In this document: positions 31,815 through 40,851 of the stretch, piece by piece | Position numbering within the stretch: position 1 is the stretch's first letter | Layout: each line of letters starts with the position of its first letter | Source of the DNA: Micromonospora_H sonneratiae | Lineage (GTDB): Bacteria; Actinomycetota; Actinomycetes; Mycobacteriales; Micromonosporaceae | Direction of reading: 5' to 3' | NCBI RefSeq assembly: GCF_042679305.1 | Contig: NZ_JBHTMP010000001.1 | Coordinates: 1 to 64,000 of the forward strand | DNA: 64,000 bases | Notes under the pieces: generated by a model | What the model saw: the letters and a program-made list of their open reading frames with translations, nothing else | What the model was told of the DNA's origin: nothing | Database searches by the model: none | Position numbers and translations under genes: made by a program

Positions 31815-34478
31815 ATGCGAGTCACGACGACAGGGAGACGAGCGCTTGCCGTGCTCGCCACCGCGGGTCTGCTACTGGTGCCACTCAGAACCACGGCGGA
31901 GTCGCCAGCGCCGACGCCGACCGGGGCCACCCGGGACTGGACCCCGGTGGCGCAGACCCAGGCCAGGAACATCCCGACCCCGGAACGCTACTTCGGCTTC
32001 AGGATGGGCACGACCGGCAAACTCGCCGGCTTCCCGAAGATCAAGGACTATCTGCGTCTCATCGACCGTAACTCGGACCGGGTCACCTACCAGGTCGCGG
32101 GCACCACGACGGACGGCAACGAGTATCCGGTCCTGTTCGTCAGTTCGCCCGGAAACCTCCGCAAGCTCGACCGCATCGTCGAGATGAACCGCCGGCTCTC
32201 CGATCCCCGTGGCCTCTCCCCCGAGCAGGCCCGGGCGCTGGCCGCACAGAGTGTGCCGGTCTACATGCTGGAAGCCACGCTGCACTCGACCGAGGTCTCG
32301 AACACGCAGGCCGTGGTCGACATCGTCCACCGGTTCGCCACCGAGGACTCCGACTACACCCGCAACGTGCTGGACAACGTCGTCATCATGGTGATCCCGT
32401 CCGGGAACCCCGACGGACAACACCGGGTCGTCGACTACTTCAACCGGACCGCCGGCACGGACCTCAACCGGGTCTACCCCGACCTCTACCAGAAGTACGT
32501 CGGCCACGACAACAACCGGGACTGGTTCATGTTCAGCCAGCCCGAAACCAGGATCCGTACCAACCTGGAGAAGAAGTACCGGCCCGTCGTGTTCCACGCC
32601 GGACACCAGGCGGGCACCGGCAGTCCCCGGATCTGGCTACCGACCTACGACGAGCCGCTCAGCCGGGACATCGACCCGATCACCATCGAGTCCGCGAACT
32701 CGCTCGGTGCGCAGGTCGGCCGGGCCCTGATCGCCGAGGGCAAGAAGGGTGTCCAGCACGACGACGCGTACGGCATCTTCTTCAACGCCGATGTCGCCGG
32801 GTACTCCTCCTACCGGGGCACGTCGCTGTTCCTCCACGAGATCGCCAGCGCCCGGGACCTGGCGTACCCCTTCAGGAGCGCCGACGGTAGGCCACTCGGT
32901 CCACAGGACCGGACGATGCGCAACGTCGCACCGTACGACAGCGACACCTGGACCCTGGAACAGATGGTCGACTATGCCAAGACCAGCTACTACACGGGTC
33001 TGAAGACGGTCGCCGACAACGCCCGGACGTGGTTGTTCAACAACCTCTACCAGGTCGCCCGCAACAGCCTCAGCTGGACCGGCGGTCCGCGCGCCTACGT
33101 GATCCCCGCCGCGCAACGGGACCCGTACGCGACCTTCGAACTGCTCGACATCCTCGAGTTCGGCGAGGTCGAGATCCACCGTGCGACCAAGGCGTTCACG
33201 GCCAACGACCAGCGTTACGACGCCGGCTCGTACGTCATCTGGACGCAGCAGCCGCTGGGCCGCTGGGCCGACCAGCTACTGAAGATCGAGGACTACCCGA
33301 TTAACGCCCGCAAGTGCGCCCGGTGCCCGCTGATCATGCCGTACAGCGAGACCACGGACAATCTCGGGCTGCTGCTCGGCGTCGACGTGGACGCGGTGCC
33401 GGACACCTTCACCGCCAAACTGGAACGGGTCAGCCGGATCGACCCGGCCAGGGTCACCATGCCGGCGACTCCGAGGGCCAGCGGCGCGTACCTCGTCTCG
33501 CCCAACTCGTACGCCGTCGGCAAGGTGCTGGCCGCCCTCCAGGCCGCCGACGTCCCGGTCTTCCGGTCCGAGGGCACGTTCACCGCGTCCGGCCGTACCT
33601 TCGCGGCCGGTACCGTGATCGTCCCACCGAGTACCCAGGCCCGGACGGTGCTGGCCCGAGTCTCCGCCGAGACCGGTGTCCCGGTCTTCGCCACCGACAC
33701 CACGCCCCGGGTGAAGGGCTTCCAGCTCAAACCGAACACCCGGGTCGGCCTGATCCGGGGCGCGAACAACATGCCCGGTGGCTGGCTGATGTGGATGTTC
33801 GACCAGTACGGCGTGAACTACCAGGTGGTGGGCGCGGACGACTACACCGGCGGCGGGTTGACGTCCCGCTACGACACGATCGTCATCGCCGACGGCGTCA
33901 CCCGGCAGCGGATCGTCACCGGGATCGACCCGGCCAGGCATCCCGCGGACTTCGCCTGGGCACGTGGCGTCGGTGAGGCCGGTTGGGCGCAACTACGGGC
34001 GTTCGTCCAGGGTGGCGGCAACCTGGTCGCCATCGGTGACGGCGCGGACACCGCACGGGAGCTGCTGGACCTGCCGGTCCGTAACGTCGTACCGAGCAAC
34101 CGGGACGACTTCAACGTGCCCGGGGCGCTGGTGCACAACACGTTCGACCCCGCTGTCCCGGCCGCCTGGGGCATGCCGGAACAGTGGCCGGTCTGGTACT
34201 ACAACAACTCCGCCTACCAGGTCACCTCCGGAGCCGGGGCGCGGGTCGCGGCAGGTTACCCGAGGCAGGGTGAGCTGTTGGCCAGCGGGTACGCCCACGG
34301 ACAGCAGACCCTCGCCGGCCTGGCGAACGTCGTGTCGTTCGACGTCGGCCGGGGGCACGTGACCATCGCCGGTAGCGAGATCACCTTCCGGAGCTGGCCG
34401 CGCTCGGCGTCCCCGCTCCTCTACAACTCGATCTACCACGGACCCTCCCAGCCGACGGACGTACCACGGTTCAACTGA
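31815..34478 (+). CDS. Secreted M14-family zinc carboxypeptidase
   Basis: 887-aa secreted enzyme with a signal peptide (GRRALAVLATAGLLLVPLRTTAES, cleavage about residue 28). The peptidase M14 domain spans roughly residues 55-400. Zn ligands are visible as HSTE (HxxE) in MLEATLHSTEVSN and a third His in VVFHAGHQAGTG; a candidate catalytic Glu is in TSLFLHEIASAR. Substrate-binding-like NPDGQHR and DLNRVYPDLY blocks are also present. The C-terminal ~450 residues form additional domains of unknown role, as in long actinobacterial M14 enzymes. SD-like GGAGA precedes the ATG; a hairpin follows the stop. Monocistronic, with repeat-containing upstream DNA. Confidence 0.87.
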   Translation: MRVTTTGRRALAVLATAGLLLVPLRTTAESPAPTPTGATRDWTPVAQTQARNIPTPERYFGFRMGTTGKLAGFPKIKDYLRLIDRNSDRVTYQVAGTTTDGNEYPVLFVSSPGNLRKLDRIVEMNRRLSDPRGLSPEQARALAAQSVPVYMLEATLHSTEVSNTQAVVDIVHRFATEDSDYTRNVLDNVVIMVIPSGNPDGQHRVVDYFNRTAGTDLNRVYPDLYQKYVGHDNNRDWFMFSQPETRIRTNLEKKYRPVVFHAGHQAGTGSPRIWLPTYDEPLSRDIDPITIESANSLGAQVGRALIAEGKKGVQHDDAYGIFFNADVAGYSSYRGTSLFLHEIASARDLAYPFRSADGRPLGPQDRTMRNVAPYDSDTWTLEQMVDYAKTSYYTGLKTVADNARTWLFNNLYQVARNSLSWTGGPRAYVIPAAQRDPYATFELLDILEFGEVEIHRATKAFTANDQRYDAGSYVIWTQQPLGRWADQLLKIEDYPINARKCARCPLIMPYSETTDNLGLLLGVDVDAVPDTFTAKLERVSRIDPARVTMPATPRASGAYLVSPNSYAVGKVLAALQAADVPVFRSEGTFTASGRTFAAGTVIVPPSTQARTVLARVSAETGVPVFATDTTPRVKGFQLKPNTRVGLIRGANNMPGGWLMWMFDQYGVNYQVVGADDYTGGGLTSRYDTIVIADGVTRQRIVTGIDPARHPADFAWARGVGEAGWAQLRAFVQGGGNLVAIGDGADTARELLDLPVRNVVPSNRDDFNVPGALVHNTFDPAVPAAWGMPEQWPVWYYNNSAYQVTSGAGARVAAGYPRQGELLASGYAHGQQTLAGLANVVSFDVGRGHVTIAGSEITFRSWPRSASPLLYNSIYHGPSQPTDVPRFN

Positions 34479-34486
34479 CCGCAGCT

Positions 34487-34518
34487 CGGGTGGCGGTGGC
34501 CCCGGCCACTGCCACCCG
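34487..34518 (+). terminator. Hairpin after the M14 peptidase gene
   Basis: CGGGTGGCGGTGGCC (34487-34501) and GGCCACTGCCACCCG (34504-34518) pair over 15 positions with one G-T wobble. Confidence 0.75.
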
Positions 34519-34572
34519 AAGCGGAATGTCGGCGTTTCCGGAACGTCACCGGGCGGTGCGACGCTGCCCACC

Positions 34573-36198
34573 ATGGACAACCGGCATGCAAGTCGTTCGG
34601 TACAACTGATGATCGCCTGGCTCGCCCACCCCCTGACCCTGCTCGGAATCGTCCTACTGGCAGTCAACGATCACCTGCTCAAACCGGCGTATCCCGGCCT
34701 GGTCACCGGAAAACTCAGCGACTTCGCCGGGTTGCTCGTCGCGCCGCCACTGCTCGGGGTGGTCGTATCGGCGATCGCCCCGCAGCTGACCGGCGCACGG
34801 GTGGCCGGCGGCGCGTTGGTGCTCACCGGCCTGGGCTTCACCGTCACGAAGTCGACGATGATCGGTGCGGCGGTCGCCTCAGCCGGTTGGAGTGCGATCA
34901 GCGGGCCGTCGGTGATCCTGGCCGACCGTACCGACCTCGTGGCGCTACCCGCACTCGGGCTCGTGGCCTGGACGTGGACACGGGCAAGCCGACTCCCGAT
35001 CTCCGAACGCATGTTGCGCCGCTTCGGTGTGCTCGTCGTCCTGCCCACCGCCACCCTCGCGGTAGCGGCCACCAGTGCTCCGTACTACCGGGACACGGTG
35101 GCGGTGGCGTCGTGGCGCAATCTGATCGTGGTCGGCGAGGCCAACGCGTACCTGAGCCAAAACACGGACCACCAGGGCAACGACACGAACAGGTGGCAGG
35201 TGAGCGAGGAGGGTCGCGTCTGGCGGTCGATGACCCCGGCGGAGCGGGCAGAGTTCGAGAAGGACCGGGCCACCCTTGCGACGACGGCACAGCGGTCCTG
35301 CCTGCCGGACCAGCCGGCCCGCTGCTACCGGATCGTCGAAGGACACCTACGCGTCGAGGTGAGCGACGACGCCGGCGCGACCTGGGCGGTGACCTGGGAG
35401 ATCCCAGACAGCCGCCGAGACTACCTGGCACGGTCGTACGAGCAGATCGGCGACGTCGAGACGTACCTGTCGTCGTATGCGCTGGCCGTGCACCCGGTGC
35501 CTGGCGGTCATGTCGTGGTGGTGGCGAACCGGCGGGACGGCATCGCCCTGCGCGACGTTTCCGGTACGTGGACCCGGCTCGGCTTCGACACGGACGGCGA
35601 CGGGCGGAACCCACCTCCGTCCCTGGACGCGAAGCCGTCCGTGCTCATCACCGAGACCGTCGTCACGATCCTGGTGGCGCTGCTGATGGTGGCCGTGGCG
35701 GGGCGACGACTGGCCCGCCACGGTGCCGGACGCATCACCCACAGCATCTTCTTCGGTGTCGGAAGCCTGCTCGCGTTGGTCGGCGGGCTCGGAACCCGGA
35801 TAGAGAGCACGCTCATGCTGGCGGTAGTGGCGACGATCATGACCCTCCTGGGGATGTACTTCTCCCTCGCCGGCACCATCGGCCTGCTGGCGTCCACACC
35901 GTGGCGGGTCGTCGGAGTCCGTCGACTCCCGCTCATCCTCCTGACCGGTCTGGCCGTCGCTGCGGCCTGGTGGGCACCGTTCGTCGCCTGGGCCCGGGGG
36001 CTGGTCAACTATCCGGTGGCGGTGCTACTCGGGCTGGTCGCCGTGCTGGTCGGTCTCGCCGTCGCCAACCGGCTCGGTCAACCGGTCGAAGCGTCGGCGG
36101 ACCGAGCGGTCGATCCGCCACGGTCAGCCCTTCCCGGCTCACCGACGTCAGCCTCGGCGGAACTCCAGGGTGACCCCAGCCGAGATCCGTCAGGCTGA
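34573..36198 (+). CDS. Multi-pass membrane protein of unknown function
   Basis: 541-aa protein. The N-terminal block of about five hydrophobic helices (residues ~12-170) opens with HPLTLLGIVLLAVNDHLLKP and GKLSDFAGLLVAPPLLGVVV. A soluble, probably extracytoplasmic region (~residues 175-355) contains two cysteines (CLPDQPARC) and a beta-propeller-like SDDAGATWAVTWEI motif, as in sialidase/BNR repeats. Four further C-terminal helices follow. I do not recognise a family. The proline/serine-rich tail is probably unstructured. It converges on the ABC transporter genes with only 12 bases between. Confidence 0.65.
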   Translation: MDNRHASRSVQLMIAWLAHPLTLLGIVLLAVNDHLLKPAYPGLVTGKLSDFAGLLVAPPLLGVVVSAIAPQLTGARVAGGALVLTGLGFTVTKSTMIGAAVASAGWSAISGPSVILADRTDLVALPALGLVAWTWTRASRLPISERMLRRFGVLVVLPTATLAVAATSAPYYRDTVAVASWRNLIVVGEANAYLSQNTDHQGNDTNRWQVSEEGRVWRSMTPAERAEFEKDRATLATTAQRSCLPDQPARCYRIVEGHLRVEVSDDAGATWAVTWEIPDSRRDYLARSYEQIGDVETYLSSYALAVHPVPGGHVVVVANRRDGIALRDVSGTWTRLGFDTDGDGRNPPPSLDAKPSVLITETVVTILVALLMVAVAGRRLARHGAGRITHSIFFGVGSLLALVGGLGTRIESTLMLAVVATIMTLLGMYFSLAGTIGLLASTPWRVVGVRRLPLILLTGLAVAAAWWAPFVAWARGLVNYPVAVLLGLVAVLVGLAVANRLGQPVEASADRAVDPPRSALPGSPTSASAELQGDPSRDPSG

Positions 36199-36210
36199 CG
36201 TCCCGAACGG

Positions 36211-37965
36211 TCAGCGATGCCATGCCGACCACAGGCGGGCATAGGTGCCGCCCCGGGCGACGAGTTCCTCGGGGGTTCCGAGCTCGACGATTCGGCCGTG
36301 TGCCATGACGGCTATCCGGTCACAGGCCTGGGCCTGGGTGAGTCGGTGTGCGACCACGACGGCCGTACGTCCACGGAGGAGGGCGGTGCTGGCGCGCTCG
36401 AGTTGCCGCGCGCCCGCACTGCCCGCCTCGGCGGTTGCCTCGTCGAGGATGACGACAGGCGGATCGACCAGCGCGATCCGCGCCAGCGCCAACTGCTGCG
36501 CCTGTCCTGCGGTGAGCGCGTGTTCACCGTCACCGACCCTGGTGTCCAGCCCGTTGGGGAGTGCGTCGACCCAGGTATCGGCACCGACGAGTTCCAACGC
36601 GGCCCGCAGGTCCTCGTCGGACGCGGCCGGGGCGGCCAACCGGAGATCGTCGGCCAGTGTGCCGGCGAAGACGTGCACCTCCTGGGTGACGACCCCGACC
36701 AGCCGCCGTAGCTCGTTCGGAGCCAGCTCGTGAATCGGCCGGCCGCCCAACCGCACCTCGCCACTCGTGGCGGGGAAGACACCGCCGACGATGGCCGCGA
36801 GGGTGGTCTTGCCCGCCCCGCTCTCACCCACGATCGCCAGTGACTCACCGGGCGCGACCTCGACCGACACGTCGTGCAGCACGGCCAGACCGTCGAGATA
36901 GCGGTGTCCCACGGAGGCTGCGACGATGCCGACCGAGGGGCGGGTCGTGGTTCGTTCGGCCCCACCCGCCGGGGGTACGTCAAGGGTGGCTATCCCGACG
37001 AGCCGGGCGAGGGCCGCACCGGCGGACTGGACGTCGTTGAAGGTGACCAGCAACAGGCCGAGTGGGCCGAACAGGCGGTGGAAGAGCAGGGCGGCGGCCG
37101 TGACGTCGCCGACGGTGCCGACGTCGGCACGGACCAGCAGGAATCCCGTGAGGAGCACTGCGACGAGCCCGATCGCCTCGGCGTAGTTCATCATGTTCGC
37201 GAACCAGAGGAATCCCCGGACCGCTCGCAGCCGTGCGTCGACCGCGCCACGGGAAGCCTGGTCGACCCGCATGCTCTGCTGGTTCTCCATGCCGTAGGCG
37301 TGGATCGTCCGGGTGCCGGCGAAGGTCGTGAGCAGGCTCTGCGTACGGATCGCGACGGCCCGTCGTTCGGCGGCGTAGCGGTGGTGGGCCTGCGGCAGGA
37401 ACCGGCGCAGGCTGACGGCGTAGACCGGGAAGACGACCAGGAACGCGAGTGCGATACGCCAGTCCAGGGTCGCGAACCCGGCGAAGGTGATGACGACGGT
37501 AACCAGGGCGGTGAAGACCTCGGCAGCCAGCCGGGTCGAATCGATGATCTGCTCCACGTCGTCGGTGACCCGGGAGGCCACGTCTCCCGCACCGGCGGTC
37601 TCGAGCCGTGCGGCGTCCATCCGGAGTGCGTGGTCGAGCACCTCCTCACGCAGGTCGGCACAGGCGCGGGCACCCCACTCGGCCACGAGCCATCTCGACG
37701 TTCCGATCAGAAGCGCGGAGGTGAGGCCGGCAGCGAGGATCCAGGCCGACATGGCAAGCAGCGATCCGGTGGTGCCGCCGGCCGCAACCAGGTCGACCAT
37801 CCGGCCGAGCAGAATCGGTACGGCAGCTCCGGCCGCGCTCGCTCCGGTCGACGTCAGGATCGACATCAGGGCGAGCGCCGGGTAGCGCCGCAGCTTTCGC
37901 TGGAAGACAGCGGCGGTGGTGCGTCCGTCCGCCACCGGGAGGGCCGCGACCGTCGTGCCGTTCAC
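36211..37965 (-). CDS. ABC half-transporter, ATP-competent partner (permease + ATPase)
   Basis: 584-aa exporter-type half-transporter: six transmembrane helices (residues ~30-310) then a nucleotide-binding domain. Canonical Walker A (GESGAGKTT, about residues 380-388), Walker B with catalytic Glu (VVILDEAT) and the H-loop (VVVAHRLT) are intact. However the signature motif is LTAGQ instead of LSGGQ and the D-loop is AEAG instead of SALD. It overlaps its partner gene by 4 bases (GTGA), consistent with a heterodimer. Pairs of this type near siderophore genes (IrtAB/YbtPQ-like) import or handle iron-siderophores despite the exporter fold; the substrate here is inferred from context. Confidence 0.85.
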   Translation of the reverse strand: MNGTTVAALPVADGRTTAAVFQRKLRRYPALALMSILTSTGASAAGAAVPILLGRMVDLVAAGGTTGSLLAMSAWILAAGLTSALLIGTSRWLVAEWGARACADLREEVLDHALRMDAARLETAGAGDVASRVTDDVEQIIDSTRLAAEVFTALVTVVITFAGFATLDWRIALAFLVVFPVYAVSLRRFLPQAHHRYAAERRAVAIRTQSLLTTFAGTRTIHAYGMENQQSMRVDQASRGAVDARLRAVRGFLWFANMMNYAEAIGLVAVLLTGFLLVRADVGTVGDVTAAALLFHRLFGPLGLLLVTFNDVQSAGAALARLVGIATLDVPPAGGAERTTTRPSVGIVAASVGHRYLDGLAVLHDVSVEVAPGESLAIVGESGAGKTTLAAIVGGVFPATSGEVRLGGRPIHELAPNELRRLVGVVTQEVHVFAGTLADDLRLAAPAASDEDLRAALELVGADTWVDALPNGLDTRVGDGEHALTAGQAQQLALARIALVDPPVVILDEATAEAGSAGARQLERASTALLRGRTAVVVAHRLTQAQACDRIAVMAHGRIVELGTPEELVARGGTYARLWSAWHR

Positions 37966-39734
37966 CGCAACACCACCTCGGCGTACGCGGGGATCTCGAG
38001 CAGTTCCCGGTGGTGTCCGATGCCTGCTGTCCGGCCGTCGTGCAGGAAGACGACTCGGTCGCAGCGGTCCAGCAGTGGTGCGCTGGTGGCGATCAGGACC
38101 GTCGCGCGGTTGTCGCCGGCCCGGTAGGTGCGTAGCCCCTCGGCGATAAGGTGCTCGGTGACCGCGTCGACCGCCGTCGTGGGGTCACGGAAGACGGTCA
38201 CGGGCCGGTCGGCCAGCAGCGCCCGTGCGAGGGCGACCCGCTGCCGTTGGCCACCGGAGAGGTTCAGGCCGTGGTCGAGCAGTTCACGGTCGAGACCGCC
38301 GTCGTCGTCTGCCCGCAGTTCGGCTATGGACGCCGCCGTCATCGCCTCGCCCATGGCCGTCTCGTCCGGACCGTCGTCGGTCCGTAGCGCCTCACGCAGG
38401 GTGGCGCCGAAGAGGTCGACCGCGTGCGGCTCGACGAGTACGACCTGTCGCAACGAAGCCACGTCGAGGTCGGACACGGGTGTGCCGCCCAGTGTCACCT
38501 GCCCACGCTCGGGCACACGTGTTCCGGCCAGCAGTTCGGTGACGGCGTCGGCGGCAGTGATCTCCGTGGTGACGATTCCGAGCAGTTCTCCGGGCTCGAC
38601 GGTGAGGCTGACTCCGTCGAGGCCCGGCGTGTGGACCCGGTCGAGGCGTACGGCGCCAGCGACAGCGGTCCGGGTGCCGGAGGTGGTGGGTTCGGGTGCG
38701 GTGAGGACCTCGGCGACCCGACCGGCACTGGCCCGGGAGGTGGCCAGTTGAAAGACACAGCCAGCGAGGTTGAGGACGGGATCGGTGATGAAAGTGGCCA
38801 GTCCGACGACCATGATGAGTTCCCCGATGGTGATCCGTTCCTGGAGCGCGAACCACCCGGACAGGGCGGCCACGGCCGCGATCAGCAGACTGGTGGTGAA
38901 CGTCGACGCGCTGGTGAACGCCGCCCCGGCCTTGACCGCGCCGATGTTGGCATGCAGGGAGAGGCGGCTGGCGGTGCGGTAGCGACGGGCGGCTTCGTCG
39001 ACGCCACCGAACCCACGCAGTGGTCGAAGTCCGGTGAGGAGGTCCGACGCGGTCGCAGTGGCCTGACCGATGGTCTGTTGCTGCACCGAGGTGCGACGTT
39101 CGACCAGTGGGCCGAGCGCATTGAGCCCGAGGACGAGCAGCGGAATGCCGACCACCAGTCCGATGCCGAGTAACCAGTCGATACGAAGCAACGCGACGGT
39201 CGACACCACGAGTCCAACGAGCGCGGCGACGATCCGGCTGCCCAGTTCAAGCAGTTCAGCGGCGGCATGGGTGTCCGACGTCGCGATGGAGAGCAGTTCA
39301 CCGGTCTGGCGGTCGGTTCTGATTCCACGCCCGGTGATGACTCGCCGGACCACCTGCATCCGTAACAGGTGCGACTCCTCGAGTACCGCCTTGGAAAGGA
39401 ACCAGAGCCCCGTCCGCCATCCCATCGTCAGAGCGGTGAACAGTCCGAAGATGCCCAGTACCGACCAGGTCATCGCCCATCCTGAGCCGGTGCTGACGGC
39501 GTGGTCGATCACCAGTCCGATCGCCACCGGGACGAGTGCCTCACACACCTGGTGCAGCGACCAGAAGGAGGCGCACAACGCCGTGCCTCTGCGCTGACGG
39601 CGGAACATGCCGCGAATCAGTTGGCGGGTCGAGGACCGGTGCCCGACGTCCCCGTCCCGTGTCGTCAGCGGCGGCCTGCCGGGACTGCCGTCGACTTGAG
39701 CAGCGTCGACGTGCTGCTCGGTGGCTTGCACCAT
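37962..39734 (-). CDS. ABC half-transporter with degenerate ATP-binding domain
   Basis: 590-aa partner half-transporter with a normal six-helix membrane domain but a broken NBD. The Walker A segment reads GIVTTEITAADAVTELLAG, with no GxxGxGK(S/T) and no lysine. The Walker B region is VTVFRDPTTAVD, with Arg replacing the Mg-binding Asp and Asp replacing the catalytic Glu. The H-loop His is lost (LIATSAP), while the signature LNLSGGQRQRVALARA is perfect. It can therefore supply only the LSGGQ half of one composite site. The ATG at 39734, preceded by GGAGTGGGG, is preferred over the TTG at 39752. The iron box at 39755-39773 lies just upstream. Confidence 0.85.
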   Translation of the reverse strand: MVQATEQHVDAAQVDGSPGRPPLTTRDGDVGHRSSTRQLIRGMFRRQRRGTALCASFWSLHQVCEALVPVAIGLVIDHAVSTGSGWAMTWSVLGIFGLFTALTMGWRTGLWFLSKAVLEESHLLRMQVVRRVITGRGIRTDRQTGELLSIATSDTHAAAELLELGSRIVAALVGLVVSTVALLRIDWLLGIGLVVGIPLLVLGLNALGPLVERRTSVQQQTIGQATATASDLLTGLRPLRGFGGVDEAARRYRTASRLSLHANIGAVKAGAAFTSASTFTTSLLIAAVAALSGWFALQERITIGELIMVVGLATFITDPVLNLAGCVFQLATSRASAGRVAEVLTAPEPTTSGTRTAVAGAVRLDRVHTPGLDGVSLTVEPGELLGIVTTEITAADAVTELLAGTRVPERGQVTLGGTPVSDLDVASLRQVVLVEPHAVDLFGATLREALRTDDGPDETAMGEAMTAASIAELRADDDGGLDRELLDHGLNLSGGQRQRVALARALLADRPVTVFRDPTTAVDAVTEHLIAEGLRTYRAGDNRATVLIATSAPLLDRCDRVVFLHDGRTAGIGHHRELLEIPAYAEVVLR

Positions 39735-39754
39735 CCCCACTCCGCTCCGCAAAA

Positions 39755-39773
39755 TTAGGGAAGGCTAACTTAA
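39755..39773 (-). promoter_or_regulatory. Iron box (IdeR/DmdR-type) for the ABC half-transporter pair
   Basis: TTAGGGAAGGCTAACTTAA matches the 19-bp actinobacterial iron-box consensus TTAGGTTAGGCTAACCTAA at most positions. It lies about 20 bases upstream of the ATG at 39734. Binding by Fe(II)-IdeR/DmdR1 would repress the pair when iron is plentiful. Confidence 0.75.
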
Positions 39774-39973
39774 ACCCCTGCCCGAACGCCATTCGGCGGC
39801 AGGTAACCACCCACCCGCGCCCGGACGTACACCGTGGACGGCCGCGACGTACTACGACTCGGCACCGGATGTAGTGGCCGCTCGCTCGGCGGGTCCGGAC
39901 GTGGATGCCCGTCGGCACCTGCGGCGACCAGGCTCCCGGCAGTCCCGGCACACCTTGACAGCAGGCAACTCAG

Positions 39974-39992
39974 TTAGGTTAGCCTAACCTCC
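39974..39992 (+). promoter_or_regulatory. Iron box abutting the uptake-operon start
   Basis: TTAGGTTAGCCTAACCTCC is a near-perfect IdeR/DmdR iron box (core AGGTTAGCCTAACCT). It ends directly at the GTG at 39993, so the transcript is probably leaderless or nearly so, and repressor binding would block the promoter. Confidence 0.88.
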
Positions 39993-40817
39993 GTGACTGA
40001 TGGGAATAGTCGTACCGACGGGCTTCGGGGTGTTGATCTGCGCCTCGGCTACCACGGCGCAACCGTGGTACGGGACGCTGCGATCACCCTGCGCCCCGGC
40101 GCGGTTACGGCACTGATCGGGCCGAACGGCAGCGGCAAGTCGACGCTGCTACGGGGGTTGGCTCGGCTGCATCCGTTGGAGCGGGGCGAGGTCCTGCTCT
40201 CCGATGGCACCCCGGCACGTACCTTGACCGCGCGGGAGTTCGCCCGCCGGGTCACCCTGCTGGCCCAGAGCCGCCCCACGCCGAGCGGGGTCACGGTACG
40301 GGACGTGGTGGGCTACGGACGACACCCCTACCGGGGGCGGTGGCGGGCCGACGACCCCAACGGCCCGGCCGTCATCGACCGGGCCATGACGGTCACCGGC
40401 GTCACCGCCATGGCGGACCGACCGGTCGGCGAACTCTCCGGCGGCGAGTTGCAGCGGGTGTGGCTGGCCACCTGCCTGGCCCAGGACACCGCCGTCCTGC
40501 TGCTCGACGAACCGACCACCTTCCTCGACCTGCGCTACCAGGTCGAGATCCTCGACCTGATGCGGGAACTCGCCGACAACGACGACATCGCCGTCGGAGT
40601 CGTCCTGCACGACCTCAACCAGGCCGCCGCCGTCGCCGACGAGGTGGTTCTCCTGTCCGCAGGACGCGTCCGGGCAACCGGCCGGCCCTCGGACGTGCTC
40701 ACCGAGGACGTCCTCACCGAGACCTACGGAATCCGTATCGAGGTGACCGTCGACCCGCTGACCGGGCTGCTCTCCACCCGTCCCGTCGGGCGGCACACGA
40801 GTCGGGCCCTCGCCTGA
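39993..40817 (+). CDS. Iron-siderophore ABC transporter ATP-binding protein (FecE-like)
   Basis: 274-aa ATPase of a type II importer. Walker A GPNGSGKST, Q-loop LLAQSRPTP, signature GELSGGELQRVWLA and Walker B VLLLDEPTTFLD are all canonical, as in FecE/FepC. The GTG start follows the iron box without a visible ribosome-binding site. It is the first gene of an iron-repressed operon with binding protein, fused permease and probably the siderophore-interacting protein. Confidence 0.92.
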   Translation: MTDGNSRTDGLRGVDLRLGYHGATVVRDAAITLRPGAVTALIGPNGSGKSTLLRGLARLHPLERGEVLLSDGTPARTLTAREFARRVTLLAQSRPTPSGVTVRDVVGYGRHPYRGRWRADDPNGPAVIDRAMTVTGVTAMADRPVGELSGGELQRVWLATCLAQDTAVLLLDEPTTFLDLRYQVEILDLMRELADNDDIAVGVVLHDLNQAAAVADEVVLLSAGRVRATGRPSDVLTEDVLTETYGIRIEVTVDPLTGLLSTRPVGRHTSRALA

Positions 40818-40851
40818 TCCCTCAACCAATCCCCGAACAGAGAAGAAACCG

